64,000 nt of DNA, taken from contig NZ_JAGHQP010000012.1 of the NCBI RefSeq assembly GCF_017744255.1, positions 1-64,000 on the forward strand, in the 5' to 3' direction. The notes below the pieces were generated by a model that was not told the origin of the DNA, searched no databases, and saw only the letters and a list, made by a program, of their open reading frames with translations. The position numbers and the translations under genes were made by a program. The first letter of the stretch is position 1. Every line of letters starts with the position of its first letter. The stretch comes from Brevundimonas sp. A19_0 (GTDB lineage: Bacteria > Pseudomonadota > Alphaproteobacteria > Caulobacterales > Caulobacteraceae). This document shows positions 9,201-18,505 of the stretch, one piece after another.

Positions 9201-9302
9201 CCCAAATTCATGAGCCTGCGCGGCGGCAACTATGACCATCTGGCACGGGTCTGGGAGTGGCATGTCATGGGCGCGGCCGACGGCGAGGGAGAGGGCGGAT
9301 GA
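6234..9302 (+). CDS. addB: double-strand break repair protein AddB
   Basis: This 1022-aa protein is of the alphaproteobacterial AddB type. The N-terminal half is a degenerate helicase-like region (MLLPNRRAVRSFEQ near residue 45). The C-terminal part is a RecB-type nuclease domain with RVERWIRDPYALYA and the catalytic motif VLDFKTG near residue 890. The four iron-sulfur cysteines known from Bacillus AddB are not evident around this domain. With AddA it forms the helicase-nuclease that resects broken DNA ends and loads RecA. Translation starts at GTG 6234, overlapping the murU stop, and the end overlaps the addA start (ATGA). Confidence 0.92.
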   Translation: MTDPFDPFPHIFAPRWYSIDAHRPFLNDLAAALLDWSGRQSPEILSDAMLLLPNRRAVRSFEQALLAVGDGRPVLMPQVRALGDLEEDEAPFTPGALGLDLPPAISPLHRRFELARMIVEAFDTTLSVREALAHADTLGRFLESCQIEEIEDPGRVADLVEGDLADHWRKQARFLALGVEAWPKRLAALGLVDPAWRRVTLLRLLAEHWSKHPPVTPVLAAGSTGTVPAAAAVLDAVAHAPQGAVILPGLDRALPDDVWARVDDLHPQGALKLLLERSGISRADVRPWPVPGGVDQTGGRARERVLNEALRPAETTGDWRTAISGLRAEAAPHDPVDPVVRGLEGLTLLDLPDEESTAATLALAMREALEVPGRTCALVTPDLDLGRRVAARLERWGIRPDNSAGVSLRTLPAGRLVDLVARWMDRPLDAPTLLSLLKHPRVRPGLDEAAVAHLELYGFRGAAPRDGSVLRHRLLKPQGRGRGGAGDTPPEGATAALALIDRLETLSGAARSAFRPEAPLDEAARALVTAIESLAGPSAWCASDGDAASALLAELIEAGGALGAVTRPEFAALIGTLLDEQTVRQGGATHPRLRILGAIEGRLVRSDRMILAGLEETVWPPAAPVDPFLSRPMRATLGLPSPEKRIGQSAQDFVQAAAGPEALLVHCQRRNGQPTVRSRWLWRLEMLANGANTRDHPVALTTDDPVRELARMLDSPPDLVPRPASRPEPRPPVDQRPRSLYVTRVERWIRDPYALYAQWILGLESLDRPGQPATAMERGNAIHAAIEALTLERPDDMGDDFAEALAGRIVAELVKAGFDDAALAREQPLAEASARWLAEQERVRRARADGPVTLYAERKGRMTLTLPGGDFVLQAWADRIETWPGGAAVLDFKTGMAPSKKEVEAGLAPQLTLTAAILEAGGFGPDIGRGPVAELAYVRPTGRGEGGEWKTVAAGLEDTATATGDALEGLTRRIAHFDRAETPYRSWAVPKFMSLRGGNYDHLARVWEWHVMGAADGEGEGG

Positions 9303-12300
9303 GCGACCCCCTGCATCCCCAGACCCGCGCCGCCGATCCGACCCTGTCGGTGTTCGTCTCGGCCAATGCCGGGTCGGGCAAGACCACCACCCTGGTCAGC
9401 CGGGTGGCGCGACTGTTGCTGGGCGGAACCTCGCCCGGCGCCATCCTGTGCGTGACCTTCACCAAGGCTGCGGCGTCGGAGATGCAGAGGCGGCTGTTCG
9501 CGCGGCTGGGCGGCTGGGCCGTCATGGACGACGACAAATTGTCCCGCGCCCTTGCTGAGCTCGAGGGTCGCGCGCCCGGCGACTATGACGACGAGGCCCT
9601 GTCCCGGGCCCGGCGCCTGTTCGCCCGCGCGCTCGAGACCCCCGGCGGGCTGAAGATCCAGACCCTTCACGCCTTCTGCGAGAAGCTGCTGCGGCGCTTT
9701 CCCATGGAGGCGGGGGTCACGCCGGGCTTTGCCGTGCTGGAGGACGAGGCGGCGCGGCGTCTGTCCCGGGAGGCGCGCGATGATCTGGCGCGTGCGGCGC
9801 TGGCCGACGGGGACGGACCGTTGGGTGAGGCCTATCGCCATTTCGCCGTCACGCTCGACTTCCAGACCTTCGAGGGCCTGCTGGCGACGCTGGAGGCCGA
9901 GCGGCTGAAGATCTCGGCCTGGGTCGAGGCGGTCGCGCGGGGCGAGGCCTGCGACATCCACACCCTGACCGGTACCGAAGCCGGCGTGACGGTCGAGGCG
10001 CTGGAGCGCGACTGGCTGGCCGCGTTCGACCCGGCCGAAGCGCGGGCGCTGGCGGCGGAACTGGCAGCAGGCGCCGTCACCGACCAGAAGAAGGGTGCCG
10101 TCCTGCACCAGGCGCTGGCCGAGGGCCTGAGCTTTGCCGGGCTGCGCCGCCTGTTCCTGAAGGCCGACGGCGCGCCCCATGCGAAGATGGGGACGAAGTC
10201 GGTGCCGCCCGGCGTGATGACGCGCCTGAACGAGCTTCAGGACAGCTATTGCCAGACGCTGGGGGCCTGCCGCGCGGCCTGCACGGCCGAACGGTCGCGA
10301 CACGCGGCCACGCTCGCCACCGCCTATGCCGCCCTCTATCAGCAGGCCAAGGACCGGTCGGGGGCGCTGGACTTCGCCGATCTGGTGGACCGCACGCGCG
10401 CCCTCCTGACCGAGGCGCAGGCCGCCGCCTGGGTGCTCTACAAGATGGATGGCGGCATCGACCATGTGCTGGTCGACGAGGCGCAGGACACCGCCCCCGA
10501 GCAATGGGACATCATCACCGCCCTGACCGGCGAGTTCTTCGGCGGGGAGACCTCGACCCGCACCGTCTTCGCGGTCGGGGACGAGAAGCAGTCGATCTAT
10601 TCCTTCCAGGGGGCGCGCCCCGAACGGCTGCGGCGCGAGGCCCAGGCCTATGACCAGAGGATCAAGGCCACCGGCGGCGCCTTCGAGGGCATTGAGCTGA
10701 CCACCTCCTACCGGTCGACGCCGCAGGTCCTGCAGTTCGTCGATGCTGTATTCGAGGGGCCCGAGCGTGCGCGTGCCCTGACCGGCCAGACGCTTCAGCA
10801 GGCGCCCGAACATGTCCCCGCCCGCACCGATCACGCCGGCTCGGTCGAGCTGTGGCCCCTGTTCTTCGACGACGAGGCGGTCGAGCAGGACCCATGGGTG
10901 CCGGTCGACCACGAGCCCGCCACCCATGGCCGGAAGAAACTGGCCCGGGCGCTGGCCCGCGAAATCCGCCGCGCGGTCGACCAGGGCGACGCCGTCTATG
11001 ACCCGAAGGACAAGGCCTGGCGCGCCTGTGGCTATGACGACTTCCTGATCCTCGTCCGGCGGCGCGATCCGACGTTCGAGGAGATCATTCGCGCGCTGAA
11101 GGCCGAGGGCGTGCCGGTGGCGGGGGCTGATCGGTTGAGGCTGTCCAGCCATATCGCCTTTGACGACATCAAGGCCGTGATGCGGTTTGCCCTCTTCCCC
11201 GGCGACGAGCTCAGCCTCGCCGAAATCCTGCGCGGTCCGCTGTGCGACCTGCCGGACTTCGAGGGGCCCGACAGCCTGTACGCCCTGGCCGGTCAAAAGG
11301 GCCGAGGCCCGCTGTGGGGCGAGCTTCAGGCGCGCGCCCACGAGCAGCCCCTGTGGGCCCGGGCGCTGGCGCTCGCCACCTGGGCGCGGGATGCGCGGGA
11401 CCGCGAGGCCTTTGCCTTCGTCTCGGGCCTGCTGAACCGCAAGGACGACGCGGGCGTCACCGGCCGGGTGCGGATGCTGGAGCGGCTGGGTCGCGAGGCC
11501 GAGGAGGCCCTGGACGAGACCCTGTCGCTGATCCTGTCGCTGGACAAGCAGGGGCTGTCGGACCTGGAGACGGTGCTCGACCGGCTGGAGGCCGCCGAGG
11601 TCGAGGTCAAACGCGATCTGGAGGGCCCGCGCGGCGAGGTGCGGATCATGACCGTGCACGGGGCCAAGGGGCTGGAGGCGCCGGTCGTCTTCCTGCCCGA
11701 CACCACGGCAAAGGCCGGCGCGCGCGGCACCGCCCTGTTCGAGGTGCCGACCGAGGTCGAGGAGGGTAAGACACCGCCCCCCGCCGGATGGCTGATGGGC
11801 GGGCGGAAGGACGAGGATTGCGCGGCGCTGGCGGCCGCCCGCGCGGCTCGCGAACAGGCCTCGTCCGACGAGAGCCTGCGCCTGCTCTACGTCGGCCTGA
11901 CGCGGGCCCGCGACCGGCTGGTGATCATGGGCCGGGGCATGGCCGGGCGAAAGGACGGCTTTGCCGACGGCAGCTGGTGGGACCTGCTCAGCCAGACCTT
12001 CGACCGGCTGGACGGGATCGCGGATCTGGACGATGGCCGCCGGCGCTTTGGTCCGGCCCCCGCGTCCGTCCTGCGCGTGGTGCCCGCCATCCCCGAACGG
12101 CAGACCCTGCCCGACTGGTGCCGCACCGACCCGCCGCCGGACGCCGGCCTGCGCGCCCGCGCCCCGTCGCGGCTGGCCGGTGAGGGCGAGGACGCCGGAC
12201 CGCCCTCGCCTTCGCCGCTGGATCGGGGCCGGGACGGCGGCCTGTCGCGCCTGCGCCGGGGGACACTGATCCACCGGCTGCTGGAGCGGCTGCCCGAACT

Positions 12301-12754
12301 GCCCGCCCCCGATCGTCGCGCGGCGGCCGACCGCCTGCTGGCGCGCGAGCCCGGCCTGACACCTGACCAGATCACGGAGATGACGGGCGCGGCCTTCGGT
12401 GTGCTGGAGGACGACCGGTTCGCGGCCGTCTTCGGCCCCGGCTCTCGCGCCGAGGTGGCCCTGACCGGCACGGTTGAGGGGATTGCCTGGTCCGGCCGCA
12501 TGGACCGGCTGGTGGTCCTGCCCGACCGGATTCTGGTGATCGACTACAAGACCCAGCGCCCGGCACCGGACCACATCGACCGCACCGACCCCGCCCATCT
12601 GCTGCAGATGGCGGCCTATGTCGCCCTGCTGCGGCGGCTGTATCCCGAGCGGGCGGTCGAGGCCGCGCTGGTCTGGACGGACGGGCCGCGCCTGATGCCC
12701 GTGCCGGACGCCCTGATCGACGAGGCGCTTCACGCGCTGACGCCCGCCCTGTAG
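9299..12754 (+). CDS. addA: double-strand break repair helicase-nuclease AddA
   Basis: This 1151-aa UvrD/Rep-type helicase starts at ATG 9299, with a purine-rich GAGGGAGAGGG just upstream. Visible motifs are Walker A SANAGSGKTTTL (about residue 22), LVDEAQDT (motif II), GDEKQSIYSFQGA (motif III) and a VHGAKGLEAPVVFLPD block (motif V). Near the C-terminus lies the RecB-family nuclease motif VIDYKTQRP. It is the motor and one of the two nucleases of AddAB. The 4-nt overlap with addB ensures coupled synthesis. trxA follows after 82 bp. Confidence 0.95.
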   Translation: MSDPLHPQTRAADPTLSVFVSANAGSGKTTTLVSRVARLLLGGTSPGAILCVTFTKAAASEMQRRLFARLGGWAVMDDDKLSRALAELEGRAPGDYDDEALSRARRLFARALETPGGLKIQTLHAFCEKLLRRFPMEAGVTPGFAVLEDEAARRLSREARDDLARAALADGDGPLGEAYRHFAVTLDFQTFEGLLATLEAERLKISAWVEAVARGEACDIHTLTGTEAGVTVEALERDWLAAFDPAEARALAAELAAGAVTDQKKGAVLHQALAEGLSFAGLRRLFLKADGAPHAKMGTKSVPPGVMTRLNELQDSYCQTLGACRAACTAERSRHAATLATAYAALYQQAKDRSGALDFADLVDRTRALLTEAQAAAWVLYKMDGGIDHVLVDEAQDTAPEQWDIITALTGEFFGGETSTRTVFAVGDEKQSIYSFQGARPERLRREAQAYDQRIKATGGAFEGIELTTSYRSTPQVLQFVDAVFEGPERARALTGQTLQQAPEHVPARTDHAGSVELWPLFFDDEAVEQDPWVPVDHEPATHGRKKLARALAREIRRAVDQGDAVYDPKDKAWRACGYDDFLILVRRRDPTFEEIIRALKAEGVPVAGADRLRLSSHIAFDDIKAVMRFALFPGDELSLAEILRGPLCDLPDFEGPDSLYALAGQKGRGPLWGELQARAHEQPLWARALALATWARDARDREAFAFVSGLLNRKDDAGVTGRVRMLERLGREAEEALDETLSLILSLDKQGLSDLETVLDRLEAAEVEVKRDLEGPRGEVRIMTVHGAKGLEAPVVFLPDTTAKAGARGTALFEVPTEVEEGKTPPPAGWLMGGRKDEDCAALAAARAAREQASSDESLRLLYVGLTRARDRLVIMGRGMAGRKDGFADGSWWDLLSQTFDRLDGIADLDDGRRRFGPAPASVLRVVPAIPERQTLPDWCRTDPPPDAGLRARAPSRLAGEGEDAGPPSPSPLDRGRDGGLSRLRRGTLIHRLLERLPELPAPDRRAAADRLLAREPGLTPDQITEMTGAAFGVLEDDRFAAVFGPGSRAEVALTGTVEGIAWSGRMDRLVVLPDRILVIDYKTQRPAPDHIDRTDPAHLLQMAAYVALLRRLYPERAVEAALVWTDGPRLMPVPDALIDEALHALTPAL

Positions 12755-12836
12755 GCTGTCACCTTGAACGGGGCGGGAATCGCCCCACATCCGAAAGCCG
12801 ACGGGTGCCCGGCACCCCGCTTCCCGAGAGAGTTCC

Positions 12837-13178
12837 ATGACGACGATCAAGGTCACCGACGACAGCTTCGAGACCGACGTGCTGAAGGCCTCCACCCCCG
12901 TGCTGGTGGACTTCTGGGCCGAATGGTGCGGGCCCTGCAAACAGATCGGCCCGGCCCTCGAACAGATCGCCGACGAAATGGCCGGTCAGGTCACGGTCGC
13001 CAAGCTGAACATCGACGACAGCCCCATGACCCCGTCGAAGCTGGGCGTGAAGGGCATCCCGACCCTGATGCTGTTCAAGGACGGCCAGATGACCTCGATG
13101 AAGGTCGGCGCCATCCCCAAGGGCAAGATCGCCGAATGGCTGGCCGAACAGGGCATCGGCAGCAGCGACGCCGCCTAG
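12837..13178 (+). CDS. trxA: thioredoxin
   Basis: The 113-aa protein has the classic active site WCGPCK (Cys31 and Cys34), the buried aspartate in VLVDFWA and the cis-proline loop GIPTLMLF. It is a cytoplasmic thioredoxin that reduces disulfides in enzymes such as ribonucleotide reductase. An AGAG purine stretch lies upstream of the ATG. It follows addA on the same strand and converges with folC. The two genes overlap by 4 bp, and both use TAG within a shared CTAG. Confidence 0.95.
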   Translation: MTTIKVTDDSFETDVLKASTPVLVDFWAEWCGPCKQIGPALEQIADEMAGQVTVAKLNIDDSPMTPSKLGVKGIPTLMLFKDGQMTSMKVGAIPKGKIAEWLAEQGIGSSDAA

Positions 13179-14449
13179 ACCGGCCAGGTGTCCTCGGACG
13201 CGCCCAGCACCTCCCCCGCCAGATAGAGTGAGCCGCAGATGATGATGCGGCCGGCGCCAAGGTCGAGCGCGCGCTGAACGGCCTCGCCGACGCTGTCGGC
13301 TGCCATGGCGCCGAAACCCTGCCCTTGGGCGACGGCGGCCAGGGCCTCGGCCGGGACGGCTGCGCCTTCGAACGCCACCGTGATGACCGGGGCATCCAGC
13401 CCGCGCAGGGTCTGGAAAAAGCCGCCCGCGTCCTTTGAGGCCAGCAAGCCGACGATCAGGGCCATGGGTCGCGGGTCGCGGCGCTGGCGTTCCAGCAGGG
13501 CCCCGGACAGGGCGCGGCCCGCATGGGGGTTGTGCCCGCCGTCCAGCCACAGTTCGACGCCCGCCGCCTCGGCCTTCTGTCCGTACGGCCCGGCCTTCAG
13601 CCGTTGCATGCGGGCGGGCCAGACGGCCGCGGTCAGGCCGGCCTCGATGGCGTCCACGGTCAGGCCGAGGTCGAGCGCGGCGGCCACGGCCAGACCGGCA
13701 TTGTCGATCTGGTGCGGGCCCGTGAGGTTCGGCAGGGTCAGGTCCAGCAGCCGGTCGACGCCCTGGAACACCAGCCGCCCGTGCTCGCTGAAGGCGTCGA
13801 TGTCCTCGCCCAGGACCGACAGGGCCACCCCGTTCCGGGCCGCGGCGTGGCCGATGACGTCGCGCGCGACCTCGGGCTGGCGGGCGACGACCGCGCGGCC
13901 GCCCCGCTTCAGAATGCCCGCCTTTTCGCCCGCGATCCCGGCCAGATCGGTCCCGAGGAATTCGGCGTGGTCATGGTCCACCGGCGTGATGACGGCCAGC
14001 TGGGGTACGGGCAGGACGTTGGTCGCATCCAGCGATCCGCCCAGCCCGACCTCGATCAGGGCCAGATCGGCCTCGACCTCGCTCATGGCGACGAAGGCCG
14101 CCGCCGTGGTGCTTTCGAACACCGTCGCCTCGCCCGGAATGGCCTCGATCCGGTCGAGGATAGCCTCCAGCGCCGCATCGCTGATCAGGCTGCCGGCCAG
14201 CCGGATCCGCTCGTTGAACCGCACCAGATGCGGCGAGGAATAGACATGGACGCGCAGGCCCGCCGCCTCGGCCATGGCGCGCAGGAAGGCGATGGTGGAG
14301 CCCTTGCCGTTGGTCCCGGCCACATGGACCACGGGCGGCAGTCTCCGGTGCGGATCGCCCAGCGCCGCACACAGGTCGGTCATCCGCTCCAGCGACAGGT
14401 CGATCCTCTGGGGATGCCGCTGTCTGAGGCGCTCAGAAATGGGGTCCAT
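13175..14449 (-). CDS. folC: bifunctional folylpolyglutamate synthase / dihydrofolate synthase
   Basis: This 424-aa Mur-ligase-fold enzyme has the P-loop [11 protein letters not shown] near residue 43 and the [13 protein letters not shown] and ALIEVGLGG motifs of FolC. It adds glutamate to dihydropteroate and to folates in the cytoplasm. It is the last gene of the minus-strand trp-accD-folC cluster, separated from accD by 63 bp that hold an intergenic repeat. Confidence 0.93.
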   Translation of the reverse strand: MDPISERLRQRHPQRIDLSLERMTDLCAALGDPHRRLPPVVHVAGTNGKGSTIAFLRAMAEAAGLRVHVYSSPHLVRFNERIRLAGSLISDAALEAILDRIEAIPGEATVFESTTAAAFVAMSEVEADLALIEVGLGGSLDATNVLPVPQLAVITPVDHDHAEFLGTDLAGIAGEKAGILKRGGRAVVARQPEVARDVIGHAAARNGVALSVLGEDIDAFSEHGRLVFQGVDRLLDLTLPNLTGPHQIDNAGLAVAAALDLGLTVDAIEAGLTAAVWPARMQRLKAGPYGQKAEAAGVELWLDGGHNPHAGRALSGALLERQRRDPRPMALIVGLLASKDAGGFFQTLRGLDAPVITVAFEGAAVPAEALAAVAQGQGFGAMAADSVGEAVQRALDLGAGRIIICGSLYLAGEVLGASEDTWPV

Positions 14450-14456
14450 GTTTTTG

Positions 14457-14511
14457 TCGCCCCCTCCACCGCTCCGCGGTCCCCCTCCCCCGCTCGCGGG
14501 GGAGGATATGG
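14457..14511. repeat. intergenic palindromic repeat, copy C
   Basis: The block starts TCGCCCCCTCCACC and carries the inverted repeat CCTCCCCCG / CGGGGGAGG. Start, end and orientation match copy B at 773-863, but the middle is shorter. It fills almost the whole gap between accD and folC, so it would be transcribed as part of the operon and could fold as an RNA hairpin. Confidence 0.55.
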
Positions 14512-14512
14512 C

Positions 14513-15412
14513 TTAAGCCGCCTTTCGGCCGTCCATGAGCATGGACAGGATCTGGCCCAGCACCCGAGGCAGGTCGGCGCGGGTGACGACGCGGTCGACC
14601 ATGCCCTTTTCCTGCAGATATTCGGCGCGCTGGAAGCCGGGGGGCAGTTTCTCGCGGATGGTGGCCTCGATCACGCGCGGACCGGCAAAGCCGATCAGGG
14701 CGCCGGGCTCGGCCAGATGGACGTCGCCCAGCATGGCATAGCTGGCGGTCACCCCGCCCGTGGTCGGGTCGGTCAACACCACGACGAAGGGCAGGCGGTG
14801 GGCCTTCAGGTCCTGGATGGCCAGGGTGGTGCGGGCCATCTGCATCAGGCTGAGCGCGCCCTCCTGCATGCGGGCGCCACCTGCGGCGGTGTAGCAGACC
14901 AGCGGCACCTTGCGTTCGATGGCGGCCTCGGCGGCGGCGATGAAGGCCTCACCGGCGGCCATGCCCAGCGACCCGCCCATGAAGGTGAAATCCTGCACGA
15001 TCACGACGGCCGGGCTGCCCCCGACCTCGCCATAGCCGATGGCCATGGTGTCCTTGCGGCCTGCGGCCTTGCGCGCCGCAGCCAGACGCTCGCGGTAGGG
15101 CTTGCCGTCCGAGAAGTTCAGCGGATCCTCGGGCACCTCGGGTGTCTCGATCGGCTCATACTCGGCGTCGTCAAAGGTGTAGCGCAGCCGGGTCGGCGCA
15201 TTGATGCGCATATGGCGCCCGGACGGGGTCACCCACAGGCTGCCCTCGAGGTCCGAGCGATACAGCATCTCGCCGGTGTCGGGGTCCTTGACCCACAGAT
15301 TGTCGGGCGTGTCGCGGCGGCCGACGATCTTGCGCACGCCGGGCGCGAAGCGGCTCAGCCAGCCACCCCGGGCGGGTGGTTGCGGGCGGTCGGGAGTCTT
15401 GCGATCAGCCAT
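14513..15412 (-). CDS. accD: acetyl-CoA carboxylase carboxyltransferase subunit beta
   Basis: The 299-aa protein starts at ATG 15412. It carries the AccD core (GWLSRFAPGVRKI, MGGSLGM, TAAGGARMQEG, LTDPTTGGVTASYAMLGD, IGFAGPRVI). With AccA it forms the carboxyltransferase that makes malonyl-CoA for fatty acid synthesis. The N-terminal zinc ribbon of the E. coli enzyme has four cysteines. Here the matching stretch (NLWVKDPDTGEMLY and LWVTPSGRHMR) has none of them, so the zinc site is lost while the surrounding fold residues remain. It follows trpA by 10 bp and is probably co-transcribed with it. Confidence 0.93.
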   Translation of the reverse strand: MADRKTPDRPQPPARGGWLSRFAPGVRKIVGRRDTPDNLWVKDPDTGEMLYRSDLEGSLWVTPSGRHMRINAPTRLRYTFDDAEYEPIETPEVPEDPLNFSDGKPYRERLAAARKAAGRKDTMAIGYGEVGGSPAVVIVQDFTFMGGSLGMAAGEAFIAAAEAAIERKVPLVCYTAAGGARMQEGALSLMQMARTTLAIQDLKAHRLPFVVVLTDPTTGGVTASYAMLGDVHLAEPGALIGFAGPRVIEATIREKLPPGFQRAEYLQEKGMVDRVVTRADLPRVLGQILSMLMDGRKAA

Positions 15413-15422
15413 GGGCAGTCTT

Positions 15423-16253
15423 CTACACGGTTTCGGCGGCGCGGGCGGTATGCACGGCGTGCGACAGGTCCCGCGCCAGGGACAGAACGTCGGCCACCGG
15501 GTCACGGTTCTCGGTCACGGCGGGCTCGATCCGGTCGACCAACGCCGAACCGACCACCACCGCATCGGCAACGCGGGCGATCTCGGCGGCGCGTTCGGCG
15601 GTCTTGACGCCAAAGCCGACCGCGACGGGCAGGCCGGTCGCAGAGCGGACGCGCGCCACCGCAGGCGCGACATCGCCGGCCACGGCTTCCTTGACCCCGG
15701 TGACGCCGGCGACCGAGACATAATAGACAAAGCCCGAGGTGCCACGCGCGATGACCTTCAGCCGGTCATCGTCCGAGGTCGGGGTGGCCAGACGGATCAG
15801 CGACAGACGGGCCGCATCCAGCGCCTCGACAAGATCGGCGGATTCCTCGGGCGGGCAGTCGACGATGATGACACCATCCACCCCCGCTGCATCGGCGGCC
15901 TCGGCAAAGGCCTGATAGCCCATCTGCTCGACCGGGTTCAGATACCCCATCAGGATCAGGGGGGTGTCGGCATTCCCCTCGCGGAAGCAGCGCGCCAGCT
16001 CCAGCGTGCCCTTCAGTGTCAGGCCGGATTTCAGACCGCGCAGGGCGGCGCGCTGGATGGTCGGCCCCTCGGCCATCGGATCGGAGAACGGAAAGCCCAG
16101 CTCCAGCACGTCGGCCCCGGCCTCGACCAGACCGTTCAGGATGTCGAGCGTGGCCCCGGGCGACGGATCGCCCGCCATCACATAGGCGACGAAACCCGCC
16201 CGGCCCTCGGCCTTCAGTGCCGCAAAGCGGGCGTCAATACGGGCGGTGGTCAT
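15423..16253 (-). CDS. trpA: tryptophan synthase alpha subunit
   Basis: This 276-aa TIM-barrel protein has the TrpA landmarks LELGFPFSDPMAEGPTIQ (catalytic Asp/Glu region), LMGYLNP, GVDGVIIVDCPPEE and the phosphate-binding VGFGVKT. It cleaves indole-glycerol phosphate and passes indole to TrpB. Its start overlaps by 4 nt the stop of a small unknown gene that separates it from trpB. Confidence 0.96.
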   Translation of the reverse strand: MTTARIDARFAALKAEGRAGFVAYVMAGDPSPGATLDILNGLVEAGADVLELGFPFSDPMAEGPTIQRAALRGLKSGLTLKGTLELARCFREGNADTPLILMGYLNPVEQMGYQAFAEAADAAGVDGVIIVDCPPEESADLVEALDAARLSLIRLATPTSDDDRLKVIARGTSGFVYYVSVAGVTGVKEAVAGDVAPAVARVRSATGLPVAVGFGVKTAERAAEIARVADAVVVGSALVDRIEPAVTENRDPVADVLSLARDLSHAVHTARAAETV

Positions 16254-16593
16254 GCGTCAGATCCTCCCTCACGAGAGGCAATGAACCCATGGACCTTTGT
16301 GGAGGCATCTCGAGCGCAGGCAATCAGATCGGCCTCGCGGCAGGTGCCCGTCGTGGACCAGACAGGCGCGTCCATATCCTCTTCACTGACCGAAACGCGG
16401 TAAGCGAAGCTGCCTTCGTGATCCGGCCGGATTTGATCGAGCAGAACGCGCAAGCTCCCCTCGGGGCATTGGCTGTTTTCCGCGGCCAACTCATCAAAGA
16501 ACCGCAGGGTGAGGCCATCATCGCCTCCCCGCCAGAATTCGACGCAAGGCGTCTGCGGCGCGAGCGCGAGCGTCATGAAAGCGACCGCCCCAA

Positions 16594-16597
<4 letters not shown>
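16250..16597 (-). CDS. small protein of unknown function wedged between trpB and trpA
   Basis: The 115-aa protein is best read from the GTG at 16597, which overlaps the trpB stop as GTGA. An ATG at 16576 is an alternative. Its stop overlaps the trpA start by 4 nt, so it is translationally coupled on both sides. The first 15-20 residues are hydrophobic and may form a weak signal peptide, although there is no basic n-region. The rest has several cysteines (TPCVEFW, SQCPEG, GTCREAD, IACARD) and many acidic residues, which would suit an exported disulfide protein. I recognise no family. TrpB and TrpA normally neighbour each other directly. Confidence 0.65.
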
Positions 16598-17804
<1,207 letters not shown>

Positions 17805-17808
<4 letters not shown>

Positions 17809-18473
17809 GATGACTGTTTCCCGGGGAGGGTACCCGTGGCCTGAAGGAAGGCGCGGATGAGGGCCGGTTCCTTAACACCCGGCGCGCGCTCGACGCCAGA
17901 GGACACATCGACCATGGGTGCGCCGGACAGCCGCACGGCTTCGGCGACGTTCCCCGGATTGAGCCCGCCCGCGAGGAACCACGGGCGCGGCAGGTCGAGG
18001 CCCTGCAGCAGGGTCCAGTCGAAGCTCAGCCCCATGCCGCCGGGCAGGGTGGCGTCGGCCGGGGTGCGCGCGTCGAACATCAGGTGATCGGCCACTCCGG
18101 CCCAGTCGGCGACGGGCCTGAGGTCGTCCGGTCCGGAGACCGGCAGGCATTTGATGATCCCGGCCCCGGTCCGCTGGCGCACCGCATCGGCGCGCTCGGG
18201 CGTCTCGTGGCCATGCAGCTGAATGAAGTCGGGGGCGACGTGGCGGCTCAGGGCGTCCAGCAGGGCATCGTCGGGATCGACCGTGACCACCACCACCTTC
18301 GCGCGGCGGTCCCCGACCATGCCGGTCTGGTCCAGCAGGCGCCGGGCGTCTTCGGGCGCGAGGTTGCGGGGGCTCTTCCCGAACGCCACCAGACCCACGA
18401 AGGTCGCGCCTGCGTCCAGCGCAACCGTCAGGGTCTCGGGGGTCGTCAGTCCGCAGATCTTGGCCAGGGTCAT
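17805..18473 (-). CDS. trpF: phosphoribosylanthranilate isomerase
   Basis: The 222-aa TIM-barrel enzyme starts at ATG 18473 ([10 protein letters not shown]). The open frame extends 12 codons further upstream without a better start. The catalytic cysteine in AKICGL and the general-acid aspartate in HLMFDART are present, and [11 protein letters not shown] and VDVSSGVE complete the active site. It converts N-(5-phosphoribosyl)anthranilate to CdRP in tryptophan synthesis. It heads the trpF-trpB-small gene-trpA-accD-folC series. Confidence 0.95.
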
Positions 18474-18505
18474 GGGCCGTGACCTGCGCACAGCCGGGCC
18501 GGGCG

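Noticed and set aside
9230..12940. 1236-codon open frame antisense to addA
   Set aside because: It is a composition artefact opposite a well-supported helicase gene.
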